Assembly: GCA_035490315.1 (NCBI GenBank)
Contig: DATHET010000337.1
Span: 1-14,873 of the forward strand
DNA length: 14,873 nucleotides
Source of the DNA: JADJQU01 sp035490315
GTDB taxonomy: Bacteria; Planctomycetota; UBA1135; GCA-002686595
Reading direction: 5' to 3'
Shown here: positions 7,117 through 13,200 of the stretch, piece by piece
Layout of the letters: every line of letters begins with the position of its first letter
Numbering within the stretch: the stretch's first letter is position 1
Notes under the pieces: model-generated
The model's database searches: none
What the model was told of the DNA's origin: nothing
The model's input: only the letters and a program-made list of their open reading frames with translations
Translations under genes and position numbers: made by a program

Positions 7117-9495
7117 TCACGGGCACACGAGGTAGCGCAGCCCGTTCGACAGCATCGTGTTGTTGGGCGCTGCAATGCCCGGATCGCGGCCCCACCACTG
7201 ACAATGGACCGTCGTGCCCGAGACTCCGAGCGCGGGCAGCGGATTGCCACCGAGCGCGCCGACCGCGAAGGCGTTCATGTCGATCGAAGGCGCGCCCGAA
7301 CAATCCGTCGGCGGCGGGTTGCCGCCGCTGGAAGTTCCCGGCGTGCGCCGGATCGGCGAGGCTAGACACAGAAAGCCGCCCTGGAACGGCGTCGCGCTCG
7401 GGCCATGGATTCCGTACAGCAGCAGGCAGGCTTTGTTGTTGAGCATCTGCGCCGCGCTCACGGCGAAGCCCGATGCCGCGCTCGCCGAAGCCGTGCCCGT
7501 TGCGACGATCCCGGGTGCGCAGCCCTGGCTGTTCAGCTTCGCCGTGCAATAGACGACCGGCGGAGTGCAATTGAGCTCGACCCGAGCCAAGCACAGGCGC
7601 GGCCCGCCGACGATATCGACGAAGGAATAACCCGGCTTCAACGCGGGCACATTCGTTTCGCCGTGCTGGTTCCTTCCCCAGGCAACGACGGAACCGTCGC
7701 TGCGGCGTGCCAGGCTGTGGAATTCACCCGCGGCGACTTGGACGTAAGCGAGTCCCGCCGGAAGTGCCGGCACGTTGCACTGGCCGTCGGCGTTGTCTCC
7801 CCAAGCGACCACCGAGCCGTCGCTGCGCAGCGCCAGGCTGTGCCGCTCGCCTCCGTCAGCGCCCACGTAGGCGAGGCCGGGCGTCAGGGCAGGCACGTTG
7901 CACTGGCCGAAAGCGTTGAATCCCCAGGCGAGCAAGGCCCCGTCGCTGCGGCAAGCGAGGTTGTGCTCGCGGCCCGCGGCGAGCGTGGTGTAGCTCGTGC
8001 CTGGCGGAAGCGCTGGCACGTTGCACTGGCCGACGTTGTTGAATCCCAAGGCGACGATCGACCCGTCGCCACGGCGCACGAGCGAGTGGAAATTGCCTGC
8101 GGCGACGGCGACCGCCGTGATGCCTGCGGGAACGTTGCACTGCCCTTGCGTGTTGAAGCCCCAGGCGACGACCGAGCCGTCGCTGCGGAGCGCGACACTG
8201 TGGAACTGGCCGGCAGCGATTCCGGAATACACCAGGCCCGCGGGAAGTGCAGGCACGATGCCCAGATTGCTGTTGGTATCGCCCCACGCAAAGAGTTGGC
8301 CGTCGCTGCTGCGCACCAGGCTGTGCGCATTGCCCGCGGAGATCCCGACATACGAGAGGCCCGGCGCGAGCGAGGGTACGTTGCACTGACCCCAGCCGTT
8401 GTATCCCCACGCGACGACCACGCCGTCGCTGCGGCTCGCGACGCCATGTCCTCCCGTTCCCGCGGCGAAGGAGCCGTAGCTGACGCCGGGGGGCAAGGCA
8501 GGCACATTGCATTCTCCGAGATCATTGCTCCCCCAGGCGACCAGCGAACCGTCGCTCCTGCGGGCGAGGCTGTGACTTGCACCCGCGCTGACGTCGACGT
8601 AGCTCAGGCCAATGGGCAAGGCGGGCACGTTGCACTGCCCGTAGGAATTGTTTCCGAAGGCCCGAATCGATCCGTCGCTGCAGCAAGCCAGGCTGTGCGT
8701 CGTGCCCGCGGAGATCGCGACATAGGTGATGCCAGGTGGGAGGACCGGCGCGCTGGACTGGCCGAAGCCGTCGCTTCCCCAGCCGACGACGCTGCCGTCG
8801 CTGCGCCGCGCCAGGCTGTGTTGCCAACCGGCGGAGATCTCGACGTAGCTCAGGCCCGGCGGCAGCAGTGGCGGATTCAGCTGGCCCCAGGTGTTGTCTC
8901 CCCACAGAGCCAGGCTGCCGTCGCTCCGGCGAGCCAGGGCATGGACGGCACCGGCGGCGAGCTCGACGTAGGAAACTCCGGGCGGCAGAGGGGGCGGATG
9001 CAACTGTCCGAAGTTGTCGCTTCCCCAGGCGGCGATCGATCCATCGCTGCGCCGCGCGAGAACGTAGTCTCCGCTCGAAGCCAGCTCGACGTAGCTCAGT
9101 CCGGCCGGCAGGGCAGGAATGTTGCACTGCCCGACCGTGTTGTCCCCCCAGGCGGCGAGCGAGCCGTCGGCGCGCAGTCCGACGCCGCCCTTGTTGGAAG
9201 CCTGGACCTGGACGAAGTCCCGAAAAGAACTGTCGACGACTCGGATCCCCCAGCCGGCCACGTGGGCCTGGGCGCCGGCATGGTTCGAGAGCCCGAGCAG
9301 CAGAATCAGGGCGAGCAGCGCGCTGCTCGATCCACCGTCGCGCGAGCGACGGCTCGCGGCATCGATAGGAGACCGTGGGTCAGACAGGACGCGCGCTCTG
9401 GAGGCGACGAACTTCGATCGCGCGAGAGCGCACCATCCAAGGCACAGCACGGCGAGCGCACAGACGAGGGAGGGCAGGAGCAAAGACTGAATCAT
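7117..9495 (-). CDS. Secreted RCC1/BLIP-II-like beta-propeller repeat protein (copy 1)
   Basis: 792 residues. The ATG at 9495 is chosen because AGGGA (9503-9507) lies 7 nt upstream and the protein then opens with a hydrophobic stretch (MIQSLLLPSLVCALAVLCLG). A second hydrophobic segment at 57-76 (SALLALILLLGLSNHAGAQ) looks like a classical signal peptide ending AGA-QA, so the N-terminus is bipartite. Residues 78-640 hold 14 RCC1-type units of about 41 residues, consensus RSDGSVVAWGxNxxGQCNVP, then ALPxGLSYVxVAAGxxHSLA; the first is partial and unit 10 is short (38 residues). Residues 644-792 are a C-terminal domain with conserved cysteines. Family knowledge: such repeats build seven-bladed propellers that bind proteins, as in the secreted beta-lactamase inhibitor BLIP-II. 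Likely exported and a binding protein; the partner is unknown. It lies downstream of its paralogue on the same strand. Confidence 0.88.
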   Translation of the reverse strand: MIQSLLLPSLVCALAVLCLGWCALARSKFVASRARVLSDPRSPIDAASRRSRDGGSSSALLALILLLGLSNHAGAQAHVAGWGIRVVDSSFRDFVQVQASNKGGVGLRADGSLAAWGDNTVGQCNIPALPAGLSYVELASSGDYVLARRSDGSIAAWGSDNFGQLHPPPLPPGVSYVELAAGAVHALARRSDGSLALWGDNTWGQLNPPLLPPGLSYVEISAGWQHSLARRSDGSVVGWGSDGFGQSSAPVLPPGITYVAISAGTTHSLACCSDGSIRAFGNNSYGQCNVPALPIGLSYVDVSAGASHSLARRSDGSLVAWGSNDLGECNVPALPPGVSYGSFAAGTGGHGVASRSDGVVVAWGYNGWGQCNVPSLAPGLSYVGISAGNAHSLVRSSDGQLFAWGDTNSNLGIVPALPAGLVYSGIAAGQFHSVALRSDGSVVAWGFNTQGQCNVPAGITAVAVAAGNFHSLVRRGDGSIVALGFNNVGQCNVPALPPGTSYTTLAAGREHNLACRSDGALLAWGFNAFGQCNVPALTPGLAYVGADGGERHSLALRSDGSVVAWGDNADGQCNVPALPAGLAYVQVAAGEFHSLARRSDGSVVAWGRNQHGETNVPALKPGYSFVDIVGGPRLCLARVELNCTPPVVYCTAKLNSQGCAPGIVATGTASASAASGFAVSAAQMLNNKACLLLYGIHGPSATPFQGGFLCLASPIRRTPGTSSGGNPPPTDCSGAPSIDMNAFAVGALGGNPLPALGVSGTTVHCQWWGRDPGIAAPNNTMLSNGLRYLVCP
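7120..7566 (-). repeat. Direct repeat: 149-codon C-terminal domain, copy 1
   Basis: This segment codes for a C-terminal domain that aligns without gaps to the one at 9701-10147, with 123 identical residues of 149 by my count; DNA identity is also visibly high. The two copies are in the same orientation, about 2.6 kb apart, so they are a possible substrate for recombination or gene conversion. Key motifs are YCTAKLNSQ, FQGG, RRTPGTSSGGNPPP and CQWWGRDPG, ending in VCP. Confidence 0.85.
7582..9264 (-). repeat. Tandem array of 14 RCC1-type coding repeats (123-bp period), copy 1
   Basis: The period is 41 codons (123 bp). On the plus strand each unit shows words such as CCGTCGCTGCG (the SDG segment), GGCACGTTGCACTG (QCNVP) and AGGCTGTG (HSLA). 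Unit 10 lacks three codons in the LPxGLSY segment. Units are diverged in sequence, so the array looks old rather than freshly expanded. It codes for the propeller part of the 7117-9495 gene. Confidence 0.9.
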
Positions 9496-9654
9496 GACGA
9501 CATCCCTGGTTTGGGTTTTCCGCGTGGGCCCGCAGGGAATTGCGCCCGTGCCGGAAATCGTGACCTGCCAATCCATGTTCTTGCCCGGAACTCTCAGGGA
9601 CGGGCTTCGCCGCAGGCCGTTTTTCGATGGATCCCCCGCTGTTTTCGAGGCGCG

Positions 9655-9696
9655 CGACTCCCTCAGCCCATCCGGTGCAGATCGTCGGCTGAGTCG
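9655..9696 (-). terminator. Possible 3' stem-loop after propeller gene copy 2
   Basis: Just beyond the stop of the 9698-12001 gene, TCAGCC (9663-9668) pairs with GGCTGA (9687-9692), and CGAC (9655-9658) continues the stem with GTCG (9693-9696), leaving TCCC bulged and an 18-nt loop. There is no T-run in the minus-strand direction. It may be a weak or factor-dependent terminator, or a processing element between the two propeller genes. Confidence 0.3.
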
Positions 9697-9697
9697 A

Positions 9698-12001
9698 TCA
9701 AGGGCAAACGACGTAGCGCAGCCCATCCGACAACATCGTGTTGTTCGGCGCGGCGAAACCGGGGTCGCGGCCCCACCATTGGCAGCGGACCGTCGTGCCG
9801 GACACGCCGAGCGCGGGCAGCGGATTTCCGCCGAGCGCGCCGACCGCGAAGGCATTCATGTCGATCGATGGCGCCCCCGAGCAATCGTTCGGCGGGGGAT
9901 TGCCGCCGCTCGATGTCCCCGGCGTGCGCCGCACCGGCGCGGCGAGGCACAAAGTTCCGCCTTGGAAAGGCGTCGCGTCCGACCCGCTGATCCCGTAGAG
10001 CAGGATGCAAGGCTTGTTGTTGAGCATCTGCGCCGCGCTCACGACGAAGCCTGACCCCGCGCTCGCTGACGGATTGCCAGCTCCGGCAATCGCCGGCATG
10101 CACGATTGGCTGTTCAGTTTCGCGGTGCAGTAGACGATCGGGGCAGAACAGGTCCATTCGACGCGCGCCAGGCTGCGATTCCCGCCCGCGGCGAATTCGG
10201 CGATCGTGAATCCCGGCGTCAACGCGGGCAGGTCGCACTGTCCGTACGCGTTGAATCCCCACGCGACGATCGAACCGTCGCTGCGGCGCGCGAGGTTGTG
10301 TCTCCAGCCCACGGCGACTTCGGCGTAGGAAATTCCCGGCGGCAAGGCGGGCACGTTGCACTGACCGTTCGCGTTGTCTCCCCAGGCGACGAGCGAGCCG
10401 TCGCTGCGACGCGCGACGCTGTGCACCCAGCCTCCGGGAGCCACGTGTACGTAGCTCAGACCCGCGGGCAACCCAGGCACGTTGCACTGGCCAAAAGAAT
10501 TTTCTCCCCACGCGACGATCGACCCATCGCTGCGGCGCGCCAGGCTGTGGCGCCATCCCGCGGCGATTTCGACGTAGGCGAGACCGGGCGGGAGGGGAGG
10601 CAGGTTGCACTGGCCGGAAGAATTCTCTCCCCAGGCGATCAGCGAGCCGTCGCTGCGCTGCGCGAGGCTGTGGTTCCCTCCCGCGGCGAACTGGATGTAG
10701 CTCTGACCCGGCGGCAGCGCGGGAACATTGCACTGACCGAAAGAGTTGTCTCCCCACGCGAGCAGGGATCCGTCGCTGCGCAACGCCATGGTGTGGTGCC
10801 CGCTGGCCCCGACGTCGGCGTAGAACATGCCGGGCGGCGGCGTGGGCACGTTGCACTGGCCGAAGGCGTTGTTTCCCCAGGCAACCAGGGCGTTGTCGCT
10901 GCGCCGCGCGAGATTGTGGCGTCCGCCCACGATCACCCCGATGTACGAGAGTCCCGTCGGCAAGGCTGGCGCGTTGCATTGGCCGTGCACGTTCTCGCCG
11001 AAGGACAGGACCGAGCCGTCGCTGCGCCGGAGGAGGTTGTGGCTGTCGCCTGCGGCGATCTCGACATAGCTCAGACCGGGCGGAAGCGCGGGCACGTTGC
11101 ACTGCCCGAGCGAATTGTCCCCCCAGGCTGCGACCGAGCCGTCGTTGCGCAGCGCAAGGCTGTGGCGCCTGCCCGCGGCGATCGCGGCGCAGGCAAATCC
11201 TGGCGGCACGTTGCACTGACCGAAGGCGTTGTCGCCGCAGGCGACGATCGATCCGTCATCGCGTCGCGCGAGGCTGTGACTGTCGCCCGCGGCGACCTCG
11301 ACGTAGGAAAGTCCTGCTGGGAGCACGGGCAGATTGCGCTGGCCAAGCGCATTGTCTCCCCACGCCACGACGGACCCGTCGCTGCGCCGCGCGAGGCAGT
11401 GAGCGCGGCCCGCGGCGATCTCGAAGTAGCTCAGTCCTGGGGGCAGCGCGGGCAGGTTGCATTGCCCGAGCGAGTTGTCGCCCCAGGCGAGGATCGATCC
11501 GTCGCTGGCGCGAGCGAGGCTGAACTTGTCGCCCGCGGCGATCTCGACAAAGGCTGTGCCTGGCGGCGGAAGAGGGACGTTGCCTTGTCCGGCGGAGTTG
11601 TCGCCCCAGGCAACGATCGCGCCGTCGCTGCGCCGCGCCAGGCTGTGCGTCTCGCCAGCGGCCACCTCCATATAGAAGAGGCCTGCCGGCAAGGCGGGCA
11701 CCAGGCACTGGCCGAAGGCATTGTTTCCCCAGGCGACCACCGAGCCGTCGCCGCGCCGCGCCAGACTGTGGATGTCGCCGGCGGACACTTCGACGAAGGC
11801 CTCCTGGTGCCAAGCGGTGCTGACCACCTGCTCGCCCCAGCCGACGATCTGAGCCTGGCCGGCCGCGGGCCGCGCCATCCCGAGCAGGGACATTGCGCCG
11901 ACCAGCGTCGCTCCCAGGGAACGGCCGAACCAGGCAAGCGTGGGCTTCCCAACCGACTGGCTCGCGCGGGCGGACCGGCCCAGGTTCAGCTTGCTTTTCA
12001 T
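9698..12001 (-). CDS. Secreted RCC1/BLIP-II-like beta-propeller repeat protein (copy 2)
   Basis: 767 residues from the ATG at 12001. The N-terminus has a long basic region, then a hydrophobic stretch at 29-49 (LGATLVGAMSLLGMARPAAG) with cleavage likely before QAQIVGWG. No clear Shine-Dalgarno is seen. Residues 51-613 contain 14 RCC1-type units of about 41 residues; the first is partial (QIVGWG) and unit 6 is the short 38-residue form. Residues 619-767 form the C-terminal domain with eight cysteines, counting the one just before it, nearly identical to copy 1. This is the upstream member of a tandem paralogue pair, with 202 bp to copy 1, so the two may be co-transcribed or separately expressed. 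It is divergent from pheS. Likely an exported binding protein with two seven-bladed propellers; the ligand is unknown. Confidence 0.88.
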   Translation of the reverse strand: MKSKLNLGRSARASQSVGKPTLAWFGRSLGATLVGAMSLLGMARPAAGQAQIVGWGEQVVSTAWHQEAFVEVSAGDIHSLARRGDGSVVAWGNNAFGQCLVPALPAGLFYMEVAAGETHSLARRSDGAIVAWGDNSAGQGNVPLPPPGTAFVEIAAGDKFSLARASDGSILAWGDNSLGQCNLPALPPGLSYFEIAAGRAHCLARRSDGSVVAWGDNALGQRNLPVLPAGLSYVEVAAGDSHSLARRDDGSIVACGDNAFGQCNVPPGFACAAIAAGRRHSLALRNDGSVAAWGDNSLGQCNVPALPPGLSYVEIAAGDSHNLLRRSDGSVLSFGENVHGQCNAPALPTGLSYIGVIVGGRHNLARRSDNALVAWGNNAFGQCNVPTPPPGMFYADVGASGHHTMALRSDGSLLAWGDNSFGQCNVPALPPGQSYIQFAAGGNHSLAQRSDGSLIAWGENSSGQCNLPPLPPGLAYVEIAAGWRHSLARRSDGSIVAWGENSFGQCNVPGLPAGLSYVHVAPGGWVHSVARRSDGSLVAWGDNANGQCNVPALPPGISYAEVAVGWRHNLARRSDGSIVAWGFNAYGQCDLPALTPGFTIAEFAAGGNRSLARVEWTCSAPIVYCTAKLNSQSCMPAIAGAGNPSASAGSGFVVSAAQMLNNKPCILLYGISGSDATPFQGGTLCLAAPVRRTPGTSSGGNPPPNDCSGAPSIDMNAFAVGALGGNPLPALGVSGTTVRCQWWGRDPGFAAPNNTMLSDGLRYVVCP
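9701..10147 (-). repeat. Direct repeat: 149-codon C-terminal domain, copy 2
   Basis: This is the counterpart of 7120-7566. The last about 70 codons, from GGNPPP onward, are the most conserved, with a run of 30 identical residues. Cysteines fall at the same positions in both copies. Confidence 0.85.
10163..11851 (-). repeat. Tandem array of 14 RCC1-type coding repeats (123-bp period), copy 2
   Basis: This is the same 41-codon unit as in copy 1, with consensus SDGSVVAWGDNxxGQCNVP followed by ALPPGLSYVEIAAG and xxHSLAR. Eleven of the 14 units carry the GQC cysteine. Unit 6 (coding near 11200) is the shortened form, GQCNVPPGFACAAIAAG, which lacks three residues. The array codes for the propeller part of the 9698-12001 gene. 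Confidence 0.9.
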
Positions 12002-12045
12002 GGACGGACCGCCGCAGCGGGCATCGGACCGGAAAATTCAGTAGA

Positions 12046-12062
12046 ACCCGACCGGATCGGGT
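12046..12062 (+). promoter_or_regulatory. Upstream leader hairpin of pheS
   Basis: ACCCGA (12046-12051) pairs with TCGGGT (12057-12062) over a 5-nt loop, followed by the self-complementary CCGCCGCGGCGG at 12075-12086. These may fold in the leader RNA ahead of the terminator at 12121. The pairing is visible; a role in attenuation is a guess. Confidence 0.25.
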
Positions 12063-12120
12063 CCGCAAGATCGACCGCCGCGGCGGGTAGCATCACCGGA
12101 CTGTCCGCGATCGACTTCGG

Positions 12121-12152
12121 GGCCTGGGAGTTCCTCCCGGGCCGCATTTTTT
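12121..12152 (+). terminator. Intrinsic terminator in the pheS leader (putative attenuator)
   Basis: GGCCTGGGAG (12121-12130) pairs with CTCCCGGGCC (12134-12143) in a 10-bp stem with one G-U over a 3-nt loop. GCA and six Ts (12147-12152) follow. The opposite strand has no T-run, so it works only toward pheS, ending 17 nt before the pheS ATG. No gene on the plus strand precedes it, so a transcript reaching it should come from the pheS promoter. That is the arrangement of an attenuator, as known for E. coli pheST. No Phe-rich leader peptide with a start codon was found, so the control mechanism is open. Confidence 0.7.
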
Positions 12153-12168
12153 GGAGCATGAGTCCCCG

Positions 12169-13191
12169 ATGGAATCCCCGATGAGCCTGGCGAGCGCGGC
12201 CCGTGCGCGCATCGACACCGCAACCAGCGAGGAAGAGCTGCGCGCGATCGAGCGCGAGTACCTCGACAAGGGCGGTGTCGTCGCTGGTCTGCTCGCCCTG
12301 GTGCCGACCCTTCCGGGACCCGAGCGGCCCCAGGCTGGGCGATCGGCGAACGAGCTCAAGCTGGCCATCGCCTCCGACCTCGCCGCGGCGCGCGAGCGGC
12401 TCGCCAAGGCAGCCCTCGAAGTCGAGCGATCCGGCGAGGGATTCGACCCGACACTGCCGCCGATGACCTCCGAGCGCGGTTCGCTGCACCCGATCGTGCA
12501 GCTGACGCGCGAGCTCGCCGACCTGTTCCATTCGATGGGCTTCCTGGTGCTCGACGGGCCGGAGGTCGAGACCGACGAGCACAACTTCGAAGCGCTCAAC
12601 ATCCCGCGCGACCACCCGGCGCGCGACATGCAGGACACCTTCCGTTGCGACTCGGAAGGCAGGCTCGTGCTGCGCACCCACACTTCGGCCGTGCAGGTGC
12701 GCGCGATGCGCCGCTTGAAGCCGCCCTTCCGCGCGATCGTGCCCGGAAAAGTGTTCCGCCAGGAAACGACCGACGCCAGCCACGAGCACACCTTCCACCA
12801 GATGGAAGGCCTGGTGATCGACAAGGACATCTCCGTCGCGCACCTGATCAGCACGATGAAGACCCTGCTGCGCGGCGTGTTCGGCCGCGAGCTCGAGGTC
12901 CGGCTACGGCCGGGATATTTCCCCTTCGTCGAGCCCGGTTTCGAGCTCGACGCGCGCTGCCCCTTCTGCAAGACGGGCTGCAGCGTGTGCAAGCAGTCGA
13001 CCTGGATCGAGCTTCTGCCCTGCGGCATGGTCCATCCGAATGTGCTGCGCGCGAACGGCATCGACCCGGAGCAGTGGGGCGGGTTTGCCTTCGGCCTCGG
13101 ACTCTCGCGCCTGGTCATGCTGCGCTTCCAGATCGACGACGTGCGCCTCCTGCTCAGCGGCGACCTGCGTTTCCTCGAGCAATTTTCCTAG
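12169..13191 (+). CDS. pheS: Phenylalanine--tRNA ligase alpha subunit
   Basis: 340 residues. It charges tRNA-Phe with phenylalanine in the cytoplasm as an alpha2-beta2 enzyme with PheT. Residues 1-90 are the N-terminal coiled coil; 105-335 are the class II catalytic core. Motif 2 is FRQETTDASHEHTFHQMEG (196-214) and motif 3 GFAFGLGLSRLVMLRF (305-320). Residues 264-274 hold CPFCKTGCSVC, a four-cysteine knuckle present in some bacterial PheS. Start choice: ATG 12169 has GGAG 12 nt upstream; ATG 12181 (MSLASAARARID) and TTG 12151 are in frame and possible, and the former fits family N-termini well. pheT follows after 9 nt, so the two form an operon, preceded by a leader terminator. Confidence 0.95.
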   Translation: MESPMSLASAARARIDTATSEEELRAIEREYLDKGGVVAGLLALVPTLPGPERPQAGRSANELKLAIASDLAAARERLAKAALEVERSGEGFDPTLPPMTSERGSLHPIVQLTRELADLFHSMGFLVLDGPEVETDEHNFEALNIPRDHPARDMQDTFRCDSEGRLVLRTHTSAVQVRAMRRLKPPFRAIVPGKVFRQETTDASHEHTFHQMEGLVIDKDISVAHLISTMKTLLRGVFGRELEVRLRPGYFPFVEPGFELDARCPFCKTGCSVCKQSTWIELLPCGMVHPNVLRANGIDPEQWGGFAFGLGLSRLVMLRFQIDDVRLLLSGDLRFLEQFS

Positions 13192-13200
13192 GGGCCTTCC

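Noticed and set aside
7086..7119. TGAGCG ... CGCTCA inverted repeat spanning the two convergent stops as a bidirectional terminator
   Set aside because: The arms are only 6 bp with a 22-nt loop, no T-runs, and they include the stop codons themselves; it is likely by chance.
7405..9990. Very long plus-strand open frame opposite propeller copy 1 (similarly 10106-12184 opposite copy 2)
   Set aside because: It is the antisense of a 123-bp coding repeat at high GC; a stop-free unit stays stop-free when repeated in phase. The translation is Arg/Ala/Val-rich with no family features, signal peptide or ribosome-binding site.
7582..11851. Regular direct repeats as a possible CRISPR array
   Set aside because: The repeats have a 123-bp period in phase with codons and diverge along their full length; there are no identical short repeats separated by unique spacers, and no cas genes.
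12000..12044. Small plus-strand frame ATG-GAC...TAG (14 residues) as a pheS leader peptide
   Set aside because: It contains no Phe codon, has no ribosome-binding site and ends well before the terminator; its ATG is simply the other strand of the CATG at the propeller gene start.
12003..12120. T-box riboswitch upstream of pheS
   Set aside because: No T-box consensus or specifier-loop layout could be recognised, and only about 120 nt lie before the terminator, too short for a typical T-box.
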